From Axinella damicornis (taxonomy: Eukaryota; Porifera; Demospongiae; Axinellida; Axinellidae): a stretch of DNA of 64,000 nt. The notes beneath the pieces were generated by a model. That model made no database searches and was not told where the DNA came from. It was given only the letters and a program-made list of their open reading frames with translations. Positions 40,247 through 51,094 of the stretch are shown here, piece after piece. The DNA is taken from positions 377,001 through 441,000 of the forward strand of contig OZ007508.1 in the NCBI GenBank assembly GCA_963931865.1, given 5' to 3'. Positions within the stretch are counted from its first letter, which is position 1. Every line of letters begins with the position of its first letter. The translations under genes and the position numbers were made by a program.

Positions 40247-40405
40247 GACCACACCACAAGGCATACAGGCTGAAAAGTCCCTTCAAGACTGCCAGCAGAA
40301 CTCTCCGAGACTGGTGGATAGCCAGCCCCTCACAATCTTGCTCTGCAGCTCGGCCACCTGGTGGAGGTAGCGTATGGCTATAGCTTGGTGAGGGTGGAGC
40401 CAAGT
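40247..40405 (-). pseudogene. COPB1: Duplicated fragment of COPB1 exon 14 with intron
   Basis: Closely similar, in the same orientation, to 57617-57762, which spans the end of COPB1 exon 14 and the start of the next intron. Shared stretches include GCAGAACTCTC, TCTTGCTCTG, CTCGGCCACCTGGTGGAGGT, AGCGTATGGC and CTTGGTGAGGGT. Because intron sequence is included, it was copied as DNA, not through mRNA. Substitutions and indels make it non-coding. Confidence 0.85.
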
Positions 40406-40522
40406 GATTGCACGTGCAGAACATGGACCAGAATGTGACTGCATGAGCACAGCACAATCTCAGGCCACAGAATATCACACCAAAAAGTACATAGCTAGCT
40501 ACACACATATACACAACACAGG

Positions 40523-40905
40523 CAGTGGCGTAGCCAAGCTGGGGCACACTGGGGCACGTGCCCTACCAATTGGGGGTTGTGCCCTACCATTGGAGGTGTG
40601 CCCCAACGTTAAACAGTTAACCAGGTACCAGTGCAGCGCGCGCGGTGCGGAGTTCAGTATAAAATTGACTGCAGGACGTCACCAAAGGATCAGAGCTACA
40701 CGGTAACACCGTGACTGCAGAAGGCACTGACTGTCCACAGATGTGAAGGTGCCACGAGAGCCCATCCTGATAACTGAAAAGTGAAGGTGAAATTTTTTTT
40801 CCGCGCTTCGCGCAGACTGATTGGCGCTACACGCCTCTATACACTGCCTTCGGCAGCGTGCCCCTGTAGTGCCCTACCAATTCTACATTTCTGGCTACGC
40901 CATTG
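40523..40905. mobile_element. hAT-type MITE with 8-bp target duplication
   Basis: Terminal inverted repeats CAGTGGCGTAGCCAAG and CTGGCTACGCCATTG. It is flanked on both sides by AACACAGG (40515-40522 and 40906-40913), an exact 8-bp target duplication. Length 383 bp; no transposase. The 8-bp duplication and CAGTGGCGTAG end are typical of the hAT superfamily. Confidence 0.9.
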
Positions 40906-41199
40906 AACACAGGAACTGTGAGTCAGGCTAGCTAAAGCAATGGCACACACCCTGCATGGTATACACACTGGTCCAGCACACCCTGTACATGTGCTGTCAC
41001 TGTTGCCTGCAATCGAGCTTCCTTCCAAGTTCAGCTTCACAGTCTGTGGAGATCAAGGTTTTGCTTACAATCTTGATGCAAACCCAAAAGTAGCTAGCTA
41101 TGTAGGGGGTTGTATACTGATGCCATCATCATCCCTGCTTGTTTACACACATTTTTTACACTTGTTATATATAACAAGTTTGCTGATTAACAAGGTGTC

Positions 41200-41285
41200 T
41201 CGTGTCTATTCTGATCTCCTCCCAGGTGGTATTCAGCCACTTTCTCCAGAGGGTGTACACCCTATTCTGAACAGCGAGTCAAATT
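41200..41285 (+). repeat. Dispersed repeat fragment shared with 48360-48440
   Basis: TATTCTGATCTCCTCCCAGG, then TGGTATTC-GCCACTTTCTCC and a GTACACCCT block occur at both places. The preceding bases 41095-41185 match the hairpin-element tail (ATCCCTGCTTGTTT). Confidence 0.7.
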
Positions 41286-41802
41286 TAGAGTTCTTACGGT
41301 ATTATGCAGTGCATAACTTACCGTAATTTCTGATGGGAGTCGCAAGGAGTCTAGTCGTGTGTGCAAATGATCCAGGTTCCGCATTGCTCAGGTGCGCCCG
41401 CTTGGCGCCCCAAGATGGACCAACAGCACAGGACTGCTTGTTACCTAAACAGAAACATTAATGCAATAGACCTGCAGCTGAGCTTCCAGTGATCCGCCTC
41501 TTCTATCATCTGTGATTAGCATTCTATTGATGGCAATTGCTCTGTGCTAAGAATACCAGTAATAGCTTTTCCTGTATAGATGCATAGCAGACCATGAGAG
41601 AGAAGGAGAGTTTCCTTTTCTGGACGAGGGTGGGCTCCAATGTCATTAGCTGAGCGAGCATATCACGTATACGCGTAATCGGCGGAATCCGCCAGGGCGC
41701 GCGGCGGCGATGGGCTGGTAATATTACGTGCCAACTACAACTAGCAGGAAGTGAAGTCGATTGCAAACGCCAGGCTTTGTCCACTGCGAAGACGAATGCG
41801 AA

Positions 41803-44800
41803 ATGGCTGGACGAGTAGTAGTGGTGTTGGGCGCCTGTGGAAACATCGGCTCTACCACGGTCAAGGTTCTCCTGGAGACCCGTAAGTTGATATCCTTTCT
41901 GCTCCTTGTTCGCGTGCATGCGCAGGTATGCGGATAGATCCCAGCTCTCAAAGTCAGGCAGCAAGCTTGTAGGACCATTCCTGTGACCTGCTTCCACAAA
42001 TAACTATGTGTCTAGCAGCAGTTCTTGATGAACCCGTACCGATTTGGTCAAGATAGGGTGGTTATTCGGCAGTAAATAAGGCCTCAGACCTGAATCTGCC
42101 AGCATAAAATTAATTATTGGTCTGAGCAGAAAGCTAGAAAATAGGGGTGTTGCGTACATATCTTTCATGTGCTGGCTAGTACAAATTAAGTTGACCATGC
42201 AAGAGGCTGATTTAGCGATTACAGTACAATAACTAAACCGTGCATTTTCCTTCATCGTTGTGTTCAACGCGTTTCTGATGAGGAAGAATAGGCAGATTTA
42301 GTGAGCAAAATTGGCATTTAGAAGATATGCAGCCAGCGAAAGTAGGGCACTTTGGAGCAGCTCAGGCCCAGCCCCGTTCCACTGCCAATTTTATGCAACA
42401 TACGGGGCTAGCCTAGCCTCGGTCCCAGGCCTTCTCACCCCAGTGCTGGTCACTACTGCAAGCAACCAACGCTGGGGTGAGAAGGCCTGGCTAGTCTCGG
42501 TCCCAGACCCAAAGCAACCCCAGCGTGTGGATCGCTTCGAGTATCACGTGCTTGATACTGGGAACGATCCGGGCTGCGGTTGGTTTAGGTCTGGGACGAT
42601 ACTAGGCTAGGGCTAGCCCCTATATTCTGGGCATTGTGATGATAGAATTCATTGTCCCCAGACCATCACCCAGCTTTTCAGCGCTTGTTCTTGTGTGGGG
42701 AGCCTGGGATGAGGCTATTGGGCAACAATTTTAGCCACCAGGAAGCCAGTGTACACTCCAAAATGTAATTTTGTGGTTTTAAATTACCATTGAAGCCCTG
42801 TGCATTCATAGCCAGTGTGGCTTCTCTCCCCCACAACATGGTGAGCAGTTGTCTCGTCCCAGATCCAAACCAACCCCAGCACGGATCGCATCTAGTATCA
42901 CGCAACCCCGCGCGTGATACTAGATGCGATCCGTGCTGGGGTTGGTTTGGGTCTGGGACCGAGACTATTGGTGTTGAAGACATCCACATTCATCCTGAAT
43001 AGAGAAATCTTTCTTCACATTTGAAGACTTGTTTGTTACCAAACTTCTTAGAAGAAGGCTAATTGTGAGAGCTGCAACACTAGAAAGCCAGAAATATGAT
43101 TTTTATTTCCAAGGAAGTTATCACTCAAGATTCTGCGAACGTCTCTGCCCTTCAGCCTCTTAGCACAAAGGTGGATATTGAAGAACTTCAATTACATATT
43201 GCTCAAAGGGTACATGCATGTCCATCATGCTGGATATGCAAAAAAATGACTAGTAGTGTACCCACATAGAACATCTTACTTACAGATATTACCGTCGGCT
43301 CCATCGTTACTAACTTGAGAAACGAAGCAGAGCCCTGAGCAAATGTCGTCAAGCAAAAGCAGCAGCTTCATCAATACATTAAGATTTTAACCGTGTGTTT
43401 GTGTGTGTGTGTGTCTGTAACGGAAGTGGGATGTTCGTGGGGCGGGACTAGACTATAGTGACGCGCGACCTTCGTACTTTAATTTATTTACTGAACCTCG
43501 AACTCCGCAAAGAATGTTTGAGAACATTGGGCCCGGGCATGGCATGGGCTGGAATCCAACAAACGCAGCAGCAGCTGAAGCGGACGCAAGCGGCGAGCAG
43601 CAGCTGAAGCGGGCGCAATCGGGGAGCAGCAGCTTGGAAGCGGAAGCAAACGGGAAGCAGCAGTTGAAGCGGATGCCGCAATCGGGCCCGGGAGCAGCAG
43701 CTGAAGCGACGCAAGCGGCGAGCAGCAGCTGAAGCGGACGCCATCGGGGAGCAGCTCTGCACAGAGAGCTGTCCGGCGCCGGATTACGCACGGTAGACGA
43801 ACGAGGGGAAAGTAGCTGAGCGAGCGAAGCGAGCTCAGCTACTTGTAACTTTTAACTCTAGGCTGTAACAACCAACTTATTTGCAAAGTATTGTATTGTG
43901 TTCAACGTCTAGAAGTTCTGCAGTAACTAGAGTGGAGACATAGATGATAGACAGAGGGCGAGAAACTCAATGCAGGGTGCCTCGGCTACGTACAATAGCA
44001 GCAACAAAGCTTTTCCTGCAACGAAACTTTTCCTGGTATACGGGTTTCCACATTTAAACCAGCATCTATTCTACTGACTAGGACCTCATGAACAATACAC
44101 TCTTCCACCAATGTCTCTGCCCTCATCTCCAACCTCTTAGCACAAAGGTGGATATTGGAGAGCTCCGCTTACATAGTGCTCAAAGGAGTAGGTATCGACC
44201 TATCATGCTCAACGTATCTCCTAACAAATCAGGCATATGTTCTTTCCATTGTGATGATGTTACTTGTCTCTGCACAGCTGCCCGTGTCGTTGCAGTCTCC
44301 AGGAGGGCTGAGGGTCTGACAGACCTCCGCCAGAAGCTGGGCAACCCCTCTGGGGACAAGCTGGTCACAGTCCAGGGGAACTTGTGTGAGCAGCCTGGAT
44401 GTGATGTTCATTACCGTAATGCTACAGTATTATGCGTGTACTTTACTTTCGCTGACTTTGCAAGTGCTTACAGCATTGCAAATAAAAGATCACAACAATT
44501 GAAATGTTTATTGGAGAGGCTCTTAGTGTTATTACTAACGTTAAACATGCGCACCGTTTGACGTCGAACCAAGCAATGAAGGTTTGCGAGCTGTCCGTGC
44601 AGCAGTAATGGACGTTCAGTCAGCGACCTTTTGTACCAAGACAAGAGTGAAGGTGGTCCGTAGTTCTTCAGATTGCAGTGGACATCCTCCTCACTGGGAA
44701 GGTGTGTAGTCAGCGCGGTGACTGCACACCAAGTGAATGAGATTGCAGTGTCCTCCTCACTGGGAAGGTGTGTAGTCAGCGCGGTGACTGCACACCAAGT

Positions 44801-47187
44801 GAATGAGATTGCAGTGTCCTCCTCACTGGGAAGGTGTGTAGTCAGCGCGGTGACTGCACACCAAGTGAATGAGATTGCAGTGTCCTCCTCGCTGGGAAGG
44901 TGTCTAGTCAGCGCGGTGACTGCACACCAAGTGAATGAGATTGCAGTGTCCTCCTCACTGGGAAGGTGTGTAGTCAGCGCGGTGACTGCACACCAAGTGA
45001 ATGAGATTGCAGTGTCCTCCTCACTGGGAAGGTGTGTAGTCAGCGCGGTGACTGCACACCAAGTGAATGAGATTGCAGTGTCCTCCTCGCTGGGAAGGTG
45101 TCTAGTCAGCGCGGTGACTGCACACCAAGTGAATGAGATTGCAGTGTCCTCCTCACTGGGAAGGTGTGTAGTCAGCGCGGTGACTGCACACCAAGTGAAT
45201 GAGATTGCAGTGTCCTCCTCGCTGGGAAGGTGTCTAGTCAGCGCGGTGACTGCACACCAAGTGAATGAGATTGCAGTGTCCTCCTCACTGGGAAGGTGTG
45301 TAGTCAGCGCGGTGACTGCACACCAAGTGAATGAGATTGCAGTGTCCTCCTCGCTGGGAAGGTGTCTAGTCAGCGCGGTGACTGCACACCAAGTGAATGA
45401 GATTGCAGTGTCCTCCTCACTGGGAAGGTGTGTAGTCAGCGCGGTGACTGCACACCAAGTGAATGAGATTGCAGTGTCCTCCTCGCTGGGAAGGTGTCTA
45501 GTCAGCGCGGTGACTGCACACCAAGTGAATGAGATTGCAGTGTCCTCCTCACTGGGAAGGTGTGTAGTCAGTGCGGTGACTGCACACCAAGTGAATGAGA
45601 TTGCAGTGTCCTCCTCGCTGGGAAGGTGTCTAGTCAGCGCGGTGACTGCACACCAAGTGAATGAGATTGCAGTGTCCTCCTTGCTGGGAAGGTGTCTAGT
45701 CAGCGCGGTGACTGCACACCAAGTGAATGAGATTGCAGTGTCCTCCTCGCTGGGAAGGTGTGTAGTCAGCGCGGTGACTGCACACCAAGTGAATGAGATT
45801 GCAGTGTCCTCCTCGCTGGGAAGGTGTCTAGTCAGCGCGGTGACTGCACCCCAAGTGAATGAGATTGCAGTGTCCTCCTCGCTGGGAAGGTGTGTAGTCA
45901 GCGCGGTGACTGCACACCAAGTGAATGAGAGCGTGAACAAGCGGCTGTAATAACAGAGGGACGACCTAAGATCACAGAACACCCAGTCAAAAATTGCAAA
46001 GATCAGCTACTTGAATTAGACAAAAGCAAGGTTTCTCACAGGCAAAATGTATGATGCCAAAACACCCAGCCAAAAATTGCAAAGATCAGATTGCATTCTT
46101 CTTGAATTATACTAAAATTATGGTATAAATTATGGTACATGTATGATGCCATTATGGCTGAGCGTTCATGGCCCATTTTTCATATATATATACGGCTGGT
46201 TGGCATTCCCCAGGAGACTTGATTGCAAATTCGTTAATTGGTGGGTGTGGTTAGAGTCACATATCTGCTTAGGATGGCTGAAGTTACCTGTGGGAGCAGT
46301 TTCGAGCTCGGAAAAACACCTCGAGGCCCGGGCCTACAGAGTTAATTAACCACTTACATTTTGCATCAAAGTTTCGTGAGTAACAGAGTGAGTGTGTTGT
46401 TCGGTGTGATAGACTAGGCTAAGCTACGGTGGTAGACGGCAACGATTGAGCGATGAGAGGGGACTGCCACCTGCAACCAACGACCCACATGCAGCTCACA
46501 AGTACACCTACAAACCAAATGATCTCACCAGTACAGCACAACATCCTACCTACACAGGAAAACCACTATTCACTATTCAGGAAGCAGGTATATGCATCAT
46601 ACACCACAACATCCTCAGTCCATTCACTCCCTCCTCCTCCCCAAGCCTCGTTCCCAGGCTGTAGGAGAAACAGCCTGGCAACCTACATGAGTTCAAACTG
46701 CTACTTCCGCCGCCAGAAGGTTGCCAGAAGGTTGCCAGTGCCGATCAGATTTCAGAACGTTGTCACATGGCAATAGTAAAACCTAATTTCATCATGCGTT
46801 GCAGTCGCACCCATTCATTGCAATAGTCGATTGCGCTGCACTCTGCACGATGATTTTGTTTGTTCGTCTTCTGCTTGCCTTCCGTCACAGAACCTGCAGC
46901 AAACAGTTACTTCCACGAGCAGGAAAGCACCATTCTCAGCAGGTGGAAATATCACATGCACTTAACTGAGATACAATTTCGCATTGCATCAGTATGCAGT
47001 TTGAACTAGCGGAAGTTGCCCCAGCCTTGTACCCAGGCCTTCTGACCCCAGCGTTTGTCACTTGCAGTTGGGGTGAGAAGGTCTGGGTACGAGCCTACTT
47101 CTCCCCTACCCCACTCTGATGGGGCCCATTCACACTGGCCAAATAATTATGAAAATGAAAGCAAACTGAGGGGTTGCTACTGAGGGC

Positions 47188-47234
<47 letters not shown>

Positions 47235-50200
47235 GCCTCTGACAAGAATGCTGAGGAGCTGAGAAAGGCTATTCTGGCCAAGGTTGGCACGGTGACGGAT
47301 GTGGTGTCCTCTATTGGAACGTTTTGGCAGAAGGGACCCATCCTGGATCAGTCCCTCCAGGAGTACAAAGAGGTGCATACCAGACGTAATTACTTGAATA
47401 GGCACCAGCTGCTGCTGATTTCAGACCATGTGTGATGCAAGTACTTGGTACAGGGAATTGAGCGCTGCCCCCTGACATTAGTTACTACTGACCATGATGA
47501 AGTTCACTTACTCTTGTGTAGTGGTATTGATGTACACTTGGGGTGCAATCTGGTCCACCGGTAGAGTGAGAATCTCCAGTGATCAGGGGTTCCAATCCAT
47601 GGCCACCGAAGCCCTCGGTTTACCTGTTGAAGGGTGGTTCGCCTTAAAAGAAAGGAATTTGCCCGTTGCCCTTCCAGAAGAACAAGTTTGAGCAATGCCA
47701 TTTGTCAACTGAAGCTAGTTCAGTGATGATGTCATCGATGTCAGAGATGTAAAGTGATGTCAAACTATAGTTGTTATGTGTTTCCTCAACCAGGTGTCCA
47801 CGACACACCTGGAGTCCCACTTCATGGCTGCCAAGACCTTCATCCCCCTGCTGGCTGATCAGGAGGGAGCATCCTTCCTCTCCCTCTCAGGTAACATCCC
47901 GTGAAGGTGTAATACGGCTACCAGTGGTTTCGTTTAAAGGGATTTAGTTAGTGAATCTTGGGGACATTACACTAGTGGTAGTAATCTGTAATTGGGACAA
48001 ACGTCCACACTTAGGAAATGTAGGTGCACGTGTGTACATACTTGTATCGAATTATATGATTTTGGGATTTGATCAAGTGTCCTCATTAACAAGGTGTCCT
48101 AATTCAGGTGTGTCCTTTAAGAAGAGCTCCACTGTACTAGAACTCCCTCTGGTTACAGCTGTACCATCAAGTACAGTAGGGATGCACGATAGTACTAATG
48201 TTTGATATTATCCCTGCGTCGATTAAACAGCCATGTTGTGTGCATGCCCAGTAGTACGTGTGAGGCCATGTTGTGTGCATGCCCAGTATGACCAGTGCGA
48301 TGTATCTATGATGTATCTATGCTCCACTAGTACGTGTGAGGCCATGTTTTGCAGTGATGTAACTCTTGTGTATATTCTGATCTCCTCCCAGGTGGTATTC
48401 GGCCACTTTCTCCAGAGGGGGTACACCCTCTTCTGAGCAGTGAGTCTTCTGTGATGTTAGCCTCAGTATCAACAAAGCAGTGTATAATCATAGAGTCGGT
48501 AGACTCTATATGTAGGGATACAATGGACACGCAATAGAAGCTAATACAAAAAAATCTTCCCAAATCTCTCCAAATCTCAAAAACGGGCGGCCAATAAGCC
48601 TTTATGACAACTTACTCGAGTGTTTTCCTGGCCCAGAAGACTCCCAGTATCGTGAATAACCGTCACGAAAGTACTGTGCCAAAAAGTCGCCAAACGCCAA
48701 AATCGGTTTTCTTCTTCTTCTTCTTCTTCTTCAACTTCAACTTTCTTCAGACGGGCTAGTTCAAATTTGGCTGACTCCCTCACGATGGTGTTTGCACAAA
48801 ACAGCAGCATTTTACACTGAGCAGTGCACGACCCCATCGCTTTTTGGCTACTTCGAAGTCTCACGAGGCGCTTGAACCGCCCACTCGATAACTATGACTT
48901 CATGTGCGACGCCATTTTCTTCATATGTGCACATGCGTAGAGCAACTTTGAACTTTGAACTCAAAATTGTTTACTGTGTGCGGAGTGAATGCTATCAAGT
49001 ATGCTGCTATAAAAATGAGGTAAACAAGTGTAAAAAACATTAAAAATGTATGGAGATGTAGGGATAACAGAACAGCAAAAACTATGTAAACAAGCAGGGA
49101 TGATGGCATAAAACAGTTCAGTATACAACACCCTACATACTTTTCTCATTATACATGTATTATGTGAGTAAGATGGTGTTGTATACTGAACTGTTTTATG
49201 CCATCATCCCTGCTTGTTTTCATACTTTTGCTGTTCTGTTATCCCTACATCTCCATACATTTTTAATGTTTTTTACACTTGTATATAACATGCATTATAT
49301 ATACAAGTAGCTTCGCTCGCTTCGCTCGCTCAGCTACTTCCCCCTCGTTCGCCTACCGTGAGTAATCCAGCGCCGGACAGCTCTCTGTGCAGAGCTGCTG
49401 CTCCCCGATTGCATTCGCTTGCCCCCCGATTGCGTCCGCTTCAGCTGCTGCTCCCCGTTTGCATCTGCTGCTCTTCGATTGCGTCCGCTGATCACGATTG
49501 CGTCCGCTTCAGCTGCTGCTCCCCGATTGCGTCCGCTACAACTGCTGCTCGCCCGCGATTGCATCCGCTTCGACTGCTGCTCCCCGATTGCGCTTGCAGC
49601 CCCAGCTGGATTCCAGCCCAATGTTCTCAAACATTCTTCTCGGAGTTCAAGGTTCAGTAAATGAATTGAAGTACGAAGTACGAAGGTCGCGCGTCACTAT
49701 AGTCTAATCCCGCCCCACGAGCAACCCACTTCCGTCACACACGGACACACAGACACACACATCCCGCCCCACGAGCAACCCACTTCCGTCATGCACAGAC
49801 AGACACACACACACACATCCCGCCCCACGAGCAACCCACTTCCGTCATGCACAGACAGACACACACACACACGTTAAAATCTTAATGTATTGACACGCTG
49901 TGTGATTGCAATCACTGCATATTTGTCTAGCACTCGAAGATGAGTGGTATGTTGTTATCAAGGCTTATACCGTTTTTGAGATTTTGAGATAATTTTATTG
50001 TGTGTCCGTCGTATCCCTACATACGGAGTATACCGCGACTCAGTTTATTAACTGCACAGGTGGCAAGTACGAGTCCTTGCCCAACTCTGGCTTCATCATG
50101 ATGATGGGCGCTGGCCACTCCAAGATGATGGAGGTGCTCTTCTGTGAGTACGAGGGAAGGCCCATCAGGATCAACGAGGTAGGCAGTTTATGACTGTGTG

Positions 50201-50867
50201 TGTTAGGTACGACTGTGTGATGCCGTTCCTTTATTGATTTCAGCAATGTTGTATTGTATCAATCACGGCAGTACGTATGCACAGTAGATACTCACGTGAC
50301 TCGTAGCACGTGGCCACACAGCTTCTGCTACTCAGAGGTTGGTCCACAAGGTAGTCGTAGCTGTAGCCTGTTCATGCTGCCCGTTCCCAGGCGGCCTGGG
50401 AATGAGTATCATAATGGTGCGCCATGGCACATGCATTCTTTTTGCAGTGGTGGAGTTATTTTGTGACCATCATGTCATATTTGTTTTGTTCTGGGAATGA
50501 GACTGGCGGATAGCCCTATACATAGCCTCGTTCCCAGGCCCGAGACCTGGGAACGAGGCTAGCCCTATACACTACACGATTTTTGCAATTCAACTGGGAC
50601 TGCCTACTGATCCCATTGGAGATGCTGTATATATGTTAGGTTCACTGGACCCCCGCCCCCTCTCACACACACACACACACACATGCACACACACAGTTCT
50701 CAATCTATGGCTGGGTATTACCAGTTGAGCAGGCCCTACCAGGGGAAATGAATTTCATGGACATGGGCCGTGCCATCACAAGCGTCATCATGAAGGGCGT
50801 GGCCAGGAGCCAAGTGATTGCTGTTACCAAGGAAAGAGTGGAAAAGATTGTCAAAGAGGGACTATAA
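41803..50867 (+). CDS. Atypical short-chain dehydrogenase/reductase family protein, 6 exons
   Basis: Exons 41803-41881, 44278-44385, 47236-47372, 47794-47890, 50060-50178 and 50697-50867 join in frame to 236 codons plus stop. The N-terminus has a Rossmann nucleotide-binding start (VVVVLGACGNIGSTTV) with the Gly-rich loop right after the first strand, then ARVVAVSRRAEGL, where two Arg after the second strand suggest NADP(H). DVVSSIGTFWQKGP matches the usual NNAG-region strand, and SFLSLSGG the strand with the catalytic Ser. The usual YxxxK is absent; GAGHSKMMEVLF stands at its place, followed by RPIRINEFSIYG. It therefore belongs to the atypical SDRs, and catalysis is uncertain. Substrate unknown. 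The donor after 44385 (TTGT|GTGAGC) was chosen because it alone keeps the phase. The second intron holds a 66-bp minisatellite. Stop codons of this gene and COPB1 face each other 227 bp apart. Confidence 0.8.
42414..42610. mobile_element. Two adjacent fold-back elements
   Basis: TAGCCTCGGTCCCAGGCCTT pairs with AAGGCCTGGCTAG; directly after, TAGTCTCGGTCCCAGACCC pairs with GGTCTGGGACGATACTAG. A relative of the second occurs at 42850-42966, with AACCAACCCCAGC arms. All lie in the first SDR intron. Confidence 0.7.
42850..42966. mobile_element. Fold-back element in SDR intron 1
   Basis: GTCTCGTCCCAGATCCAAAC through GGATCGCATCTAGTATCACG is inverted as CGTGATACTAGATGCGATCC through GTCTGGGACCGAGAC: a near-perfect palindrome of about 115 bp. 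Confidence 0.8.
43405..43850 (-). repeat. Dispersed element family C, copy 2 (inverted)
   Basis: Reverse complement of the 12590-13185 type: GTGACGCGCGACCTTCG near 43460, CAGCAGCTGAAGCGGACGC units in the middle, and GAGCGAGCGAAGCGAGCTC at 43818-43840. It lies in the first SDR intron. Confidence 0.8.
44690..45945 (+). repeat. 66-bp minisatellite, about 19 copies, in an SDR intron
   Basis: Unit contains GAGATTGCAGTGTCCTCCTC, then CTGGGAAGGTGT, TAGTCAGCGCGGTGACTG and CACACCAAGTGAAT. Two variants (ACTGGG...TGTGTAG and GCTGGG...TGTCTAG) alternate over much of the array, giving a 132-bp higher-order period. Both strands stay open for more than 400 codons because the unit is 22 codons long without a stop. 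No start context, splice signals or homology support translation, so I call it intronic satellite. Confidence 0.95.
47190..47234 (+). repeat. (TC)n tract forming an acceptor
   Basis: About 22 TC dinucleotides ending in CTCTAG before the SDR exon at 47236. Confidence 0.9.
47538..47702 (+). mobile_element. tRNA-derived SINE, copy 2
   Basis: tRNA-like head with GGTAGAGTGAGAATC and a B-box-like GGGTTCCAATCC, then a body with GAATTTGCCCGTTGCCCTTC and CAGAAGAACAAGTTTGAGC, shared with the minus-strand copy at 19347-19510. It lies in an SDR intron. Confidence 0.6.
48490..49280 (+). mobile_element. Long-hairpin element, copy 2
   Basis: Starts AGAGTCGGTAGACTCT, shares the block with CACAAAACAGCAGCATTT, and ends in a hairpin (49021-49277) with arms carrying GATGTAGGGATAACAGAACA and its inverse. 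It is the same family as 25370-26455 but shorter. It lies in an SDR intron. Confidence 0.8.
49310..49890 (+). repeat. Dispersed element family C, copy 3
   Basis: Starts CTTCGCTCGCTTCGCTCGCT, has GATTGCGTCCGCTTCAGCTG units, and ends in three tandem copies of CCCGCCCCACGAGCAACCCA plus CTTCCGTCA. GTTAAAATCTTAATGTATTG follows. Confidence 0.8.
50521..50564. mobile_element. Fold-back MITE with exact 9-bp target duplication
   Basis: ATAGCCTCGTTCCCAGGCCC ... GGGAACGAGGCTA with GCCCTATAC on both sides. Confidence 0.9.
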
Positions 50868-51094
50868 TATTGGCACCTGGATCGGTACGGTACTTTATAG
50901 CTAGGTACATTCAATCATAGATTCAATCTTCAGCAAAATCGATAGCAATAATATTATCATTCTGCATGAGCTTGTTCGCTGCGGGACAATCCCCCACCAT
51001 TAATTGTGTTGTGCATCATGAACTGATTTTTAATTTCGTAACAAAATTCTTCTTCACTATTATGGCCAACTGTCCGTGACAGTTACAAATTTGT
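50868..51094. other. 227-bp space between convergent genes
   Basis: Must hold both the SDR 3' UTR (+) and the COPB1 3' UTR (-). I see no perfect AATAAA on either strand; variant or overlapping poly(A) signals are likely. Confidence 0.6.

Noticed and set aside
44468..45982. 504-codon minus-strand and 425-codon plus-strand frames
   Set aside because: Both derive from the same 66-bp satellite whose unit lacks stops; they are open on both strands for arithmetic reasons.
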